From: Staphylococcus sp. MI 10-1553
Lineage (GTDB): Bacteria; Bacillota; Bacilli; Staphylococcales; Staphylococcaceae
NCBI RefSeq assembly: GCF_010365305.1
Contig: NZ_CP048279.1
Location: 372,001 to 436,000 of the forward strand
DNA length: 64,000 nt
Reading direction: 5' to 3'
In this document: in pieces, positions 1 through 7,883 of the stretch
Position numbering within the stretch: position 1 is the first letter of the stretch
Layout: each line of letters starts with the position of its first letter
The notes under the pieces: model-generated
What the model was told of the DNA's origin: nothing
The model's input: the letters and a program-made list of their open reading frames with translations, nothing else
The model's database searches: none
Translations under genes and position numbers: made by a program

Positions 1-81
1 GTTAATTTAGAAGATTATGACACAGTGACAATTTACTGTGACAAAGCACACGTTATTTTCGGATCAGCAGCACTTAAATAA
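1..81 (+). CDS. saeP: SaeP-like DM13-domain lipoprotein, C-terminal end only
   Basis: Only the last 26 codons are in the window; the start lies upstream. The visible tail carries a tyrosine, the segment TVTIYCDKAHVIFG and a final AAL, which resembles the end of a DM13 domain (a conserved Cys followed by a VxFGxAxL-type ending). In staphylococci a DM13 lipoprotein, SaeP, precedes saeQ, saeR and saeS. With SaeQ it is known to stimulate the phosphatase activity of SaeS. The identity rests on this short tail plus the three genes that follow in the expected order, so the family call is good but the gene body is not visible. Confidence 0.75.
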   Translation, partial: VNLEDYDTVTIYCDKAHVIFGSAALK

Positions 82-120
82 TCAACGAGAGAAAACATCA
101 CGAAGAAAGGAGTGTGACAT

Positions 121-579
121 ATGGCGATCGCTTATAAAGTCTTAATTCTCCTTATTCGCTTAGGTTCAGGCTTTTATATACTGATGCAAGGATTTGAAAA
201 ATTGACAGGTGGCTTTGCGATTGATGGACTCGTTTCAGTCATTCGTGACAACCAAGATTCCCCACAATGGTATAAGTCATTTTTTGAATTTGCAGTTGCC
301 AATCATCTGGAAATTTTCAAATGGATGGTCCAAATTGGCGAGATTGCAATCGGTTTAGGTCTCATTTTAGGTGTATTATCTTACACTGCGAGTTTCTTTG
401 GCTTGTTCATTATGTTAAATTATATTTTAGCTGATATGATTTTTACTTATCCAGTGCAACTTTTATTCTTTGTCATTTTATTAATGAATAAAGAGACATT
501 AGCAGCAATCAGTTTAAATCATTTCATCAAACGTAAGAACATAAGGAATGATGAACATGACGCACATACTCATAGTTGA
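121..579 (+). CDS. saeQ: SaeQ, DoxX-like membrane protein of the sae system
   Basis: A 152-aa protein with four hydrophobic segments (about residues 5-25, 65-85, 88-105 and 110-125), the layout of the DoxX family. It starts at an ATG behind AGGAGTG. It follows the SaeP tail by 39 bases and overlaps saeR by 23 bases, as in the S. aureus sae operon. Known role: with SaeP it forms a complex that activates the phosphatase activity of SaeS and returns the system to its pre-activation state. In S. aureus a second promoter for saeRS lies inside saeQ; I did not find a clear one here by eye. Confidence 0.88.
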   Translation: MAIAYKVLILLIRLGSGFYILMQGFEKLTGGFAIDGLVSVIRDNQDSPQWYKSFFEFAVANHLEIFKWMVQIGEIAIGLGLILGVLSYTASFFGLFIMLNYILADMIFTYPVQLLFFVILLMNKETLAAISLNHFIKRKNIRNDEHDAHTHS

Positions 580-1243
580 TGACGAGCAAGACATCAGAGA
601 AATATGTAAAACCTATTTTGAATACGAAGGCTATCACGTTTCAACCGCATCTAATGGTGTAGAAGCAATGGAATTGTTGGATACCCATGTGGATGTCATG
701 ATAATTGATATCATGATGCCCGAGATGAATGGTTACGAAGTGGTCCGTGAGATGAAAAATAGAGGACTCGAAATCCCATATGTTTATTTAACAGCAAAAA
801 CAAGCGAACATGACACCATATTCGGTTTAATGTTAGGGGCAGATGATTACGTCAAGAAACCCTTCAGTCCTCGAGAGTTAGTCATACGTGTTAAAAATCT
901 ATTACATCGTGTCAACGTCACCAGTCCTTCCACACAAGACACGATTCGTTGTGGTAGACTCGTATTGAATAACTTAAACAAAACCGCAGAATTAGAAGGG
1001 GAAGTGATCCCTTTTCGCATCAAAGAGTTCGAATTGTTATGGCACTTTGCGAGTAATGAATCTGTCGCTTTGTCAAAAACAGATTTGTTAGAACAAGTTT
1101 GGGGTTACGAGTATTACGAAGACATGAATACGTTAAATGTTCATGTCCACCGTATACGTGAAAAATTAGAAAAATATGGCTATGACGACTATATCATTGC
1201 AACGGTATGGGGGCTTGGCTATAAATTTCAGAGGCAATTTTAA
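557..1243 (+). CDS. saeR: SaeR response regulator (OmpR/PhoB family)
   Basis: A 228-aa response regulator, the same length as S. aureus SaeR. The receiver domain (about 1-115) shows the acidic pair D8-D9, phospho-acceptor D51 in IIDIMMPE and the KKPF lysine. The C-terminal winged helix (about 125-227) ends in TVWGLGYKF. Upstream in-frame ATGs exist at 548 and 551, but the ATG at 557 matches the family start MTHILIVDD and has an AAGG motif about 10 bases before it. Known role: activates exoprotein genes such as hla and coa in response to neutrophil signals. It is directly followed by saeS, with the stop codon adjacent to the next ATG. Confidence 0.95.
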   Translation: MTHILIVDDEQDIREICKTYFEYEGYHVSTASNGVEAMELLDTHVDVMIIDIMMPEMNGYEVVREMKNRGLEIPYVYLTAKTSEHDTIFGLMLGADDYVKKPFSPRELVIRVKNLLHRVNVTSPSTQDTIRCGRLVLNNLNKTAELEGEVIPFRIKEFELLWHFASNESVALSKTDLLEQVWGYEYYEDMNTLNVHVHRIREKLEKYGYDDYIIATVWGLGYKFQRQF

Positions 1244-2284
1244 ATGACGATACGTAAGCAACTCATATATACGTTTATCGTTACAATTATCATAACGACA
1301 TTTTTATTTTACACGCTATACAAATTGATGTGGTTTGACGGACCGCTTACAATTCTTTTGACACTATGTTCGTTTCTTTCCGGTATGATGACACTGATTA
1401 TCGGTATCTTTTTCACAGTCCCCATGATAAAAAAGATAGAAAAGTTAAACGAAAAAACTCAAAAAATAGCGAATGGCCAATTTGAAACAGAAAAGACGAA
1501 GATACATGCCCCTAAAGAAATACAACAATTGAGCGAGTCTTTTGATCAAATGGTCGACAAGATTCAAGAGCAGATGAATCTCATTAAAGAAGAGCAAGAA
1601 GAAAAAATGAATATGGTGCAAAATCTCGCACACGACTTAAAAACGCCCTTAGCGAGTATTAAATCCTATTCAGAGGGATTGCGAGACGGCATTATTCATA
1701 GTGAATGTGATACGCAAAGAGCATACAGCATTCTCATTAGTCAGTCTGATCGGCTGTCGAGAATGTTTGACGATCTAACGGACGTCATCACAGTCAACCA
1801 CCAAGAAAGCGAACAGGCGCTCATTCACATGGATCAATTGCTTATCCCAATATTTGAAATATATTCACAGAAATTACACCATGAAAATAGACAGCTTGAT
1901 GTAGAAATAGAGCCAAATATCAAACCTTTCATTCAAGACCAACGCGCGATAGAACGTATCCTCATGAACTTTATCGACAACGCGCTTAAATTTTCCGACC
2001 ACGGTTCGCCCATAGTCGTGAAAGTCTTTGAAGATAATGACGAAATAGCCATCTCCGTCATTGATCAAGGTATGGGTATTATGGAATCTGATATTAAAAA
2101 TATATTTGAACGAACTTTTCGTGTAGAAAGTTCTCGACATAAAGATACAGGTGGTTCCGGCCTTGGATTATATATCGCCAAAACTCTAGCACATCAAATC
2201 GGTGGGCATATCGAAGTGAGTAGCACATATGGCCAAGGTACGACAATCACATTACGCTTCCCTCCAAAAGTATATTCAGTATAG
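1244..2284 (+). CDS. saeS: SaeS sensor histidine kinase (intramembrane-sensing type)
   Basis: A 346-aa kinase with two close N-terminal membrane helices (about 9-27 and 37-60) separated by a very short loop, the hallmark of an intramembrane-sensing kinase. A HAMP-like linker follows, then the H-box with H130 in NLAHDLKTPL, the N-box (NFIDNALKFS) and the G-boxes (DQGMGI, GSGLGLYI). It phosphorylates SaeR. No gap separates it from saeR. A strong rho-independent terminator follows at 2341, so sae ends here. Confidence 0.95.
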   Translation: MTIRKQLIYTFIVTIIITTFLFYTLYKLMWFDGPLTILLTLCSFLSGMMTLIIGIFFTVPMIKKIEKLNEKTQKIANGQFETEKTKIHAPKEIQQLSESFDQMVDKIQEQMNLIKEEQEEKMNMVQNLAHDLKTPLASIKSYSEGLRDGIIHSECDTQRAYSILISQSDRLSRMFDDLTDVITVNHQESEQALIHMDQLLIPIFEIYSQKLHHENRQLDVEIEPNIKPFIQDQRAIERILMNFIDNALKFSDHGSPIVVKVFEDNDEIAISVIDQGMGIMESDIKNIFERTFRVESSRHKDTGGSGLGLYIAKTLAHQIGGHIEVSSTYGQGTTITLRFPPKVYSV

Positions 2285-2340
2285 ATAATAATTCTCAAAC
2301 TCAGTACTTCTCAACCCTTTCATACAGTTATAGATAGATA

Positions 2341-2376
2341 AACGTTAGGATTCTCCACAAGTCCTAGCGTTTTTTT
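2341..2376 (+). terminator. Terminator of the sae operon
   Basis: The arms AACGTTAGGA (2341-2350) and TCCTAGCGTT (2362-2371) form a 10-bp stem with one G-T pair, followed directly by a T run. It lies 57 bases after the saeS stop. Confidence 0.85.
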
Positions 2377-2815
2377 GGTGCGGTTGGAAGGGCTAAACAT
2401 TTAGAAATGTAGCATTCCCTCTTCACGACACCTCCATTCACTTTCATGTTTCACCTCACACACCGTCTCCCTTTTGTTGCAAATGCACATCTCTCTCATG
2501 ATGTTTTTTCACTTTATATCTGTATTTTAAGTGTCGTTGTTTCTTGGTGATTTCTTTCTTTATTTCAATTTCCTATATGTTCAAATTTCTTCATTTCCAT
2601 TTTAATTATGTTTTTATGTTTTTGAAATGACTTTGATTATAAATCGTTTAAGGTTTTAATGAATACAACTGCAATGTAGGATGGAGGTTGATGTGTCTTG
2701 ATACTAAAGATTTCCTGCCAGCTACATATGCAAAATTTCGTTTTGAAAACTGAAGTGAATTGCACATCTATGACACTTCTTGAACTATTACAATAATGAC
2801 ATAGGAGGTTGAACG
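2377..2815. other. Intergenic region between sae and the PTS regulator
   Basis: About 440 bases with no convincing ORF. It is T-rich in its middle and must hold the promoter of the PTS regulator gene, but no clear -35/-10 pair stands out. Nothing else was recognised. Confidence 0.5.
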
Positions 2816-4750
2816 TTGTTAACGAACAGACAATATGAAATTTTAGACAAAGTCATCAAAGCTAAAAGTTTCGTTTCCATTGCTGAATTGGCGAATGAAT
2901 TTGAGCGCTCCGAAAGAACCATTCAATACGATATTGAGTACATTGAGTTTATGAAGGAATCGTTGCATTTACAAATTCAAAGGAGTAAGAGTAACGGAAT
3001 TAAAATTGACTGTGAAGATTTGAGTGCGATTCAGCAAATGAATAAAGCGACTTTTCCAGAAGTGCATTTTACGAAAAGTGAGCGGCATTTGCAGATTTTG
3101 CTACATCTGTTTGAAGCGAAGGCACCTGTCAATTCGCGAATGTTATCTGCTTTGGTCAATGTTTCTAGACGTACGATTGTAGATGATTTGAAAGATGTGA
3201 CAGAGTGGCTTCAAGAGCAAATGTTAACTTTGCAATATGTGAAAAATAAAGGGTTTGTCATCAATGGCGACGAGGTGAGCTATCGAAAAGCTTATGGTCT
3301 GATCACCCAAGAATATGTGAAGTCAACGAATGAATTAGTACGTAAGACGTTATTTGAGGATGAAGATATGCAATGGATGCGCCAAATTGTTCTCAATACG
3401 TTAGAAGACAAACAATATCCTCTCTTTCAAATTGCGATTGATGGATTGGTCATTCATTTGTTGATTGCGATACAGCGTGTTAAAAAGCATTTTACTATCG
3501 AGCCACCTGTAGAAGCACTCACAGCACTAATGGAGACGGATGCATTTCAGATTGCTCAGGCAATTCAAGTGGAAGTCGAACGTCATTATGACATTGATTT
3601 TCCGACGTCAGAAACAATGTTCATCGCATTACATTTATTGGGAGCTAAAAAGTTAAAGGTTGGTAATGATCATGTTGGGACTGAGGAGCTGAAAATACTC
3701 ATTCATCAATTTATGGAAAGAATGAGTGCGAGCTTAGGTATCGATTTGATTAAAGATACGAAATTGCTCAATAATCTATATCTTCATTTAGCACCCGCAT
3801 TAAATCGTTTAACGTATCGTTTCGTTCAACAAAATCCTATTAAACAAGATATTTATGCACAGTACATGGAAATAACTGAAGTGATTACCGACAATATTTG
3901 GATTTTTGAAGAATTGTATCATGTTGATTTTACCGATGATGAAATCGCTTATTTAACACTACACGTGGCTTCAGCGATTGAAAGATTAACACAACATAAA
4001 GGTCGAAAAATCAAAATTGTATTATTGTGTGGTTCTGGTATTGGAACATCCCAATTATTAAAGGAGAGATTGCGAAAAATATATCCAGAGTTTGATATTT
4101 TAGATGCTTATTCGTTATATCAAATTGATGAATCCAAGTTGAAACAACGTTATGTGGATTATGTCATTACGACAGTGCCGATTGAATTGGAAGCTATTAA
4201 ATGTGTGGAAGTGACACCGTTTTTAGATGAGAAAGATAGAGAGAAGTTAAATCATATCATTAATAAAGAACGAGAACGTATTGCACATCATTTAACACGT
4301 AAAGGCTTGCAGTTGAAACAAGTCATGAAGCCGGAATATATGGCGACAATTCAACAAAAAATGTCGCGAAATGAGGCAATAACAGAAGTCATGCGTCCGT
4401 TAGAACAAGCGGGCATGATCAATGCACAATTCAAAAAAGAGATTATCAATAAGTTGGATGAGTTTGGTGCGTATATGGTCATCAGTCCTCATATTGCGTT
4501 ACTTCATGGCAGTACGGAACATGCGTTAAATGGGGTAGGCATGACATTGTTTTATTTTGAACAGGGTGTCTACTTTGATCATGAACGTTTTGATCCAGTA
4601 AAGCTGATGATTGGCTTAGCGACGGATGAGCCACAGAAACATTTAACTGCTTTAAAAGAACTAAGCGATATTTTATTGGATGACACTTTACGCGGCCAAC
4701 TCTTACATGGAGATTTAACGGGATTAAAAAATAAATTAACGTGTTCGTAA
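2816..4750 (+). CDS. PRD-containing transcriptional regulator of a PTS operon (BglG/MtlR type)
   Basis: A 644-aa regulator that starts at TTG behind an ideal AGGAGG 7 bases upstream. Domain order: N-terminal HTH (about 5-60, ERSERTIQYDI), a second HTH-like region (about 85-150), two PTS regulation domains with conserved His (about 190-290 and 300-395, including ETMFIALHLLGA and EIAYLTLHVAS), an EIIB-like domain (IVLLCGSGIGTSQ, Cys at about 407) and a C-terminal EIIA-like domain (about 500-640, with SPHIALLHG). This is the layout of multidomain activators phosphorylated by PTS proteins. It lies 12 bases before the EIIA gene and very likely controls the operon. The sugar is not shown by the sequence. 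Confidence 0.9.
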   Translation: MLTNRQYEILDKVIKAKSFVSIAELANEFERSERTIQYDIEYIEFMKESLHLQIQRSKSNGIKIDCEDLSAIQQMNKATFPEVHFTKSERHLQILLHLFEAKAPVNSRMLSALVNVSRRTIVDDLKDVTEWLQEQMLTLQYVKNKGFVINGDEVSYRKAYGLITQEYVKSTNELVRKTLFEDEDMQWMRQIVLNTLEDKQYPLFQIAIDGLVIHLLIAIQRVKKHFTIEPPVEALTALMETDAFQIAQAIQVEVERHYDIDFPTSETMFIALHLLGAKKLKVGNDHVGTEELKILIHQFMERMSASLGIDLIKDTKLLNNLYLHLAPALNRLTYRFVQQNPIKQDIYAQYMEITEVITDNIWIFEELYHVDFTDDEIAYLTLHVASAIERLTQHKGRKIKIVLLCGSGIGTSQLLKERLRKIYPEFDILDAYSLYQIDESKLKQRYVDYVITTVPIELEAIKCVEVTPFLDEKDREKLNHIINKERERIAHHLTRKGLQLKQVMKPEYMATIQQKMSRNEAITEVMRPLEQAGMINAQFKKEIINKLDEFGAYMVISPHIALLHGSTEHALNGVGMTLFYFEQGVYFDHERFDPVKLMIGLATDEPQKHLTALKELSDILLDDTLRGQLLHGDLTGLKNKLTCS

Positions 4751-4762
4751 AGGAGGCCGAAT

Positions 4763-5212
4763 ATGTCTTTAGAAATGTTGACAGAAGATAAGATAAGTGT
4801 TAAAGAATGTGTTGTTTCTTGGGAAGAAGCGATTAAAGAGGCGTCACAACCACTCATTGATCAAGCATACTTTAGTCAAAGTTATGTCGACGCGATGATA
4901 GACAGTGTATATCGTTACGGACCTTATATCGTGATTGCACCTGAGATTGCGATTGCACATGCAAGACCCAATGGCAATGTGAACAAAGTCGGCGTCAGTT
5001 TGTTGAAATTGAATGAGCATATTGATTTTGGTGAAAAGAGTCATTACGCCAGTTTAGTTTTTGTGTTTAGTGCAGTGGACACTCATTCACATTTGGATAT
5101 TCTACAAAGTCTAGCACGGGTTTTAGGAGATATTGAAACGGTTGAAAGTTTAATTCAAAGTCATGATGAAGCTGAAATATTAGCAATTCTAAAAGGGGTA
5201 GAGGCAAAATGA
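4763..5212 (+). CDS. ulaC: PTS EIIA component, ascorbate/mannitol type
   Basis: A 149-aa EIIA protein. The phosphorylated His is H66 in PEIAIAHARP, typical of the EIIA-2 (mannitol/fructose/ascorbate) fold. It starts behind AGGAGG, 12 bases after the regulator, and its last codons overlap the EIIB gene by 4 bases (ATGA), which implies translational coupling. It receives phosphate from HPr and passes it to EIIB. The ula name is by family resemblance of the whole set; the real substrate is not known. Confidence 0.85.
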   Translation: MSLEMLTEDKISVKECVVSWEEAIKEASQPLIDQAYFSQSYVDAMIDSVYRYGPYIVIAPEIAIAHARPNGNVNKVGVSLLKLNEHIDFGEKSHYASLVFVFSAVDTHSHLDILQSLARVLGDIETVESLIQSHDEAEILAILKGVEAK

Positions 5213-5493
5213 AAATTTTAGTGGTATGTGGTCACGGTTTAGGGAGTAGCTTTATGGTAGAAATGAATGTCCAAGAAGTGTTAAAGCAGTTGACCTTAAA
5301 ACAAAATATCGATGTTGAACATAGTGACATTATGTCAGCAAGTCCAGAAATGGCAGATTTGTTTATTTGTGGACGTGACTTAGAAGAAAATGCGGCACGA
5401 CTCGGGAATGTGCTCATTTTAGACAATATTTTAGATAAGGAAGAGTTAGAAAGAAAATTAACAGATAAATTCGAGACGTTAGATGTCATTTAA
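5209..5493 (+). CDS. ulaB: PTS EIIB component, ascorbate type
   Basis: A 94-aa EIIB protein with the phosphocysteine loop at the N terminus (C7 in VVCGHGLGSSF), the pattern of the lactose/ascorbate EIIB fold. It is translationally coupled to EIIA by an ATGA overlap and followed 18 bases later by the EIIC gene. Phosphate passes from EIIA H66 to this Cys and then to the incoming sugar at EIIC. Confidence 0.88.
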   Translation: MKILVVCGHGLGSSFMVEMNVQEVLKQLTLKQNIDVEHSDIMSASPEMADLFICGRDLEENAARLGNVLILDNILDKEELERKLTDKFETLDVI

Positions 5494-5511
5494 AAATAAG
5501 GAGTGTTGTCT

Positions 5512-6873
5512 ATGCAAACGATACTTGATTTAATAGTTGATGTACTCAGCCAACCTGCGATACTTGTAGCTTTGATTGCATTCATCGGCTTAGTTGTACA
5601 GAAAAAGCCAGCGTCAGTTGTGACATCAGGAACAATTAAAACGATTCTAGGATTTCTAGTGTTAAGTGCAGGTGCCGGTGTGGTCGTGCAATCATTAGAA
5701 CCATTTGGTAAGATTTTCCAACATGCATTCGGGGTACAAGGTGTCGTTCCGAACAATGAAGCGATTATTTCGATAGCTTTAGAAAAATATGGGACGACAG
5801 CAGCACTCATTATGGTTTTTGGCATGTTAGTCAACATTTTAATTGCGCGCGTGTCGAATTTAAAGTTTATTTTCTTAACAGGTCACCACACATTTTACAT
5901 GGCAGCGTTTTTAGCTATCATTTTAACAGTAGATCATATTAAAGGTGTGTTAACAGTAGTGTTAGGTGCATTGATTTTAGGATTGATTATGGCTGTATTT
6001 CCAGCATTGGCACAACCGACGATGCGTAAAATTACAGGCAATGATCAAGTCGCATTAGGACATTTTGGGACAGTGAGTTATTGGGCAGCAGGTGAAGTAG
6101 GAAAATTGTTTAAAGGCCGTTCTAAATCGACTGAAGAAATCAAGTTTCCTAAAGGATTGAGCTTTTTACGAGAAAGTACGATTAGCATTTCGTTAACGAT
6201 GATTTTACTATATTTAATTGCGAGTTTGTTTGCAGGTGTAGGATATGTGCAAGATGAAATTAGTAAAGATCAAAACTTCATCGTCTTTTCACTCATTCAA
6301 GGCGTTACTTTTGCGGCAGGTGTGTTCATCATTTTAACAGGTGTGCGTTTGATTTTAGCAGAAATTGTACCCGCATTTAAAGGGATTTCAGAAAAGTTGG
6401 TCCCACACTCGAAGCCGGCACTGGATTGTCCGATTGTTTTCCCATATGCGCAAAATGCAGTGTTGATTGGTTTCTTTGTCAGCTTTTTAACAGGTGTACT
6501 CGGTATGTTTGTTATGTTTTTAATTGGTGGTGTAGTGATTTTACCAGGTGTTGTCCCACACTTCTTCTTAGGTGCGACTTCAGGTGTGTTTGGGAATGCA
6601 CGTGGCGGCATTAAAGGTGCTATTGCGGGTTCAGCTTTAAATGGTTTGCTTATCACGTTTTTACCTTTACTCTTCTTGCCGCTCTTAGGAGATTTAGGAC
6701 TCGCTTCAACGACTTTCTCAGATACTGACTTTTTAGTTGTCGGTATTGTATTTGGTAATATCGTCAAATACTTAGGTATTGTGGGTCTTGTAATCGGTAT
6801 TATCATTACAACCGTCGTTGCGATTGTACTACAAAAACGCGGTCGTACAGTATCAGAACCGACAAAGTCTTAA
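5512..6873 (+). CDS. ulaA: PTS EIIC component, ascorbate (UlaA/SgaT) family permease
   Basis: A 453-aa polytopic membrane protein with about ten hydrophobic segments. It has UlaA-family features such as the GHH motif in FLTGHHTFYMAAF and the FPYAQNAVLIGF segment. A GTG at 5503 is in frame, but the ATG at 5512 has AAGGAG about 8 bases upstream and is preferred. It is the last gene of the regulator-EIIA-EIIB-EIIC set. No ascorbate-6-phosphate lactonase or later Ula enzymes are encoded nearby, so the annotated substrate should be treated with caution. Confidence 0.88.
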   Translation: MQTILDLIVDVLSQPAILVALIAFIGLVVQKKPASVVTSGTIKTILGFLVLSAGAGVVVQSLEPFGKIFQHAFGVQGVVPNNEAIISIALEKYGTTAALIMVFGMLVNILIARVSNLKFIFLTGHHTFYMAAFLAIILTVDHIKGVLTVVLGALILGLIMAVFPALAQPTMRKITGNDQVALGHFGTVSYWAAGEVGKLFKGRSKSTEEIKFPKGLSFLRESTISISLTMILLYLIASLFAGVGYVQDEISKDQNFIVFSLIQGVTFAAGVFIILTGVRLILAEIVPAFKGISEKLVPHSKPALDCPIVFPYAQNAVLIGFFVSFLTGVLGMFVMFLIGGVVILPGVVPHFFLGATSGVFGNARGGIKGAIAGSALNGLLITFLPLLFLPLLGDLGLASTTFSDTDFLVVGIVFGNIVKYLGIVGLVIGIIITTVVAIVLQKRGRTVSEPTKS

Positions 6874-6895
6874 TATGTCTTGCTTTAGAATAAAC

Positions 6896-6924
6896 TTGCA
6901 CTTTTCTTAAAGAGACGCTATAAT
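6896..6924 (+). promoter_or_regulatory. Promoter of antitoxin RNA, copy 1
   Basis: TTGCAC (6896-6901) and a perfect TATAAT (6919-6924) are separated by exactly 17 bases. The start site would be near 6931. The next element downstream is a hairpin terminator, not an ORF, so the product is a short RNA. Confidence 0.85.
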
Positions 6925-6930
6925 AGTGTC

Positions 6931-6995
6931 ATAAAAACTCGTACATTTAGTACTACACCAAACCCCCTCACTTTCGTGGAGTGAGGGGGTTTTTA
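6931..6995 (+). ncRNA. Fst-type antitoxin RNA (RNAII-like), copy 1
   Basis: A predicted RNA of about 65 nt running from the promoter at 6896-6924 to the T run after the hairpin 6961-6991. It contains AAAAACTCGTACAT and CTACACC, which are near-copies of AAAAACTCGCACAT and CTACACC at the toxin start (7103-7130). It could therefore pair with the toxin mRNA both at this repeat, which covers the toxin start codon, and through the shared terminator. Ends are estimated, not measured. Confidence 0.72.
6961..6995. terminator. Bidirectional terminator shared by toxin mRNA and antitoxin RNA, copy 1
   Basis: AACCCCCTCACT (6961-6972) pairs with AGTGAGGGGGTT (6980-6991) around a 7-base loop. A T run follows on the plus strand and an A-rich stretch precedes it, so it can end RNAs from both sides. 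Confidence 0.85.
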
Positions 6996-7004
6996 ATGGT
7001 GCGG

Positions 7005-7118
7005 CTACGATCGCCTATTTTTATTACCGTTGTCTTTATTTCGTAGCCAATGGGCAAATAAAGCAACAGTACAGCCACCAAGAACGGTAACTGAAAATTG
7101 TGCTAAAAACTCGCACAT
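7005..7118 (-). CDS. Fst-family type I toxin peptide, copy 1
   Basis: A 37-aa peptide with a hydrophobic middle and a charged tail. The segment VALFAHWLRNK followed by a Lys/Arg/Asn-rich end matches the Fst/Ldr pattern (VALFxxWLxxxxK). Such peptides insert in the membrane when free of their antisense RNA. The ATG at 7118-7116 has a run of seven G upstream as an unusual ribosome binding site. An in-frame extension reaches 7220, but in copy 2 the same extension is out of frame, so the short start is the shared one. The encoded peptide is identical in both copies. Confidence 0.82.
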   Translation of the reverse strand: MCEFLAQFSVTVLGGCTVALFAHWLRNKDNGNKNRRS

Positions 7119-7173
7119 ATTCCTACACCCCCCCTTCATGTCAAGATGACACCTAAAGGATAGGCGATACCCT

Positions 7174-7179
7174 ATTATA
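7174..7179 (-). promoter_or_regulatory. -10 box of toxin mRNA, copy 1
   Basis: The minus strand reads TATAAT here, about 56 bases before the toxin ATG; the matching -35 is weak (TTATTT). Between it and the gene the leader contains TGTCATCTTGACA, a small inverted repeat that may fold back before the ribosome binding site. Confidence 0.55.
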
Positions 7180-7390
7180 TTACACATTAAATATAAAAAT
7201 AAAGTTATAACATATAACAAAGCATTTATTGTTTTTCCGTTATTAAATGTCTCTCAGTTTCTTAAAATATGATAATATTTAACACGTTACCTCATTGACT
7301 TCTCTTTTATTTTTTTAATTTAGAGCATTTGGTTATATTGATTGCATGTCATTAAAGGTTTTTAAGTGGTGATTAGTTTTCTTAATTCAC

Positions 7391-7419
7391 TTGCACTTTT
7401 CTTAAAGAGAGGCTATAAT
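7391..7419 (+). promoter_or_regulatory. Promoter of antitoxin RNA, copy 2
   Basis: TTGCAC (7391-7396), a 17-base spacer and TATAAT (7414-7419), the same as copy 1. Confidence 0.85.
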
Positions 7420-7425
7420 AGTGTC

Positions 7426-7490
7426 ATAAAACTCGTACATTTAGTACTACACCAAACCCCCTCACTCCTTAACAGTGAGGGGGTTTTTAA
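7426..7490 (+). ncRNA. Fst-type antitoxin RNA (RNAII-like), copy 2
   Basis: Predicted from the promoter at 7391-7419 to the T run after the hairpin AACCCCCTCACT (7455-7466) / AGTGAGGGGGTT (7474-7485). The hairpin loop differs from copy 1 (CCTTAAC against TTCGTGG). If loop contacts start pairing with the toxin mRNA, the two antitoxins could be partly specific for their own partner. Ends are estimated. Confidence 0.7.
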
Positions 7491-7498
7491 TGGTGCGG

Positions 7499-7612
7499 CT
7501 ACGATCGCCTATTTTTATTACCGTTGTCTTTATTTCGTAGCCAATGGGCAAATAAAGCAACGGTACAGCCACCAAGAACGGTAACTGAAAATTGTGCTAA
7601 AAACTCGCACAT
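7499..7612 (-). CDS. Fst-family type I toxin peptide, copy 2
   Basis: The same 37-aa peptide as copy 1; a single third-position change (ACT to ACC, Thr) leaves the protein identical. The G run before the start has six G instead of seven, which puts the longer upstream reading out of frame and shows that the ATG at 7612-7610 is the common start. The shared hairpin at 7455-7485 would end its mRNA. Confidence 0.82.
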   Translation of the reverse strand: MCEFLAQFSVTVLGGCTVALFAHWLRNKDNGNKNRRS

Positions 7613-7666
7613 ATTCCTACACCCCCCTTCATGTCAAGATGACACCTAAAGGATAGGCGATACCCT

Positions 7667-7672
7667 ATTATA
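7667..7672 (-). promoter_or_regulatory. -10 box of toxin mRNA, copy 2
   Basis: TATAAT on the minus strand at the same place relative to the toxin as in copy 1, with the same weak -35. Confidence 0.55.
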
Positions 7673-7883
7673 TTACATATTAAATATAAAAATAAAGTTA
7701 TAACATATAACAAAGCGTTTATTGTTTTTCCGTTATTAAATGGCTCTCGGTTTCTTAAAATATGATAATATTTAACACGGTACCTCATTGACTTCTCTTT
7801 TATTTTTTCAATTTAGAGCATTTGGTTATATTGATTGCATGTCATTAAAGGTTTTTAAGTGGTGATTAGTTTTCTTAATTCAC

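Noticed and set aside
2375-2386. TTGGTGCGG after the sae terminator, similar to the GGTGCGGC of the toxin modules
   Set aside because: Only about nine bases match, with no hairpin-toxin arrangement beside it; taken as chance.
6297-6806. 169-aa minus-strand ORF opposite the EIIC gene
   Set aside because: Antisense of a confirmed membrane protein; Pro/Lys/Thr-rich shadow composition, no start signal.
7119-7220. N-terminal extension giving a 71-aa version of the toxin in copy 1
   Set aside because: The extension lies upstream of the G-rich ribosome binding site and covers the toxin promoter; in copy 2 a one-base difference in the G run puts it out of frame.
7366-7584. 72-aa plus-strand ORF across the second repeat
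   Set aside because: It runs over the antitoxin promoter, the terminator hairpin and the antisense of the toxin; no start signal and no family resemblance.
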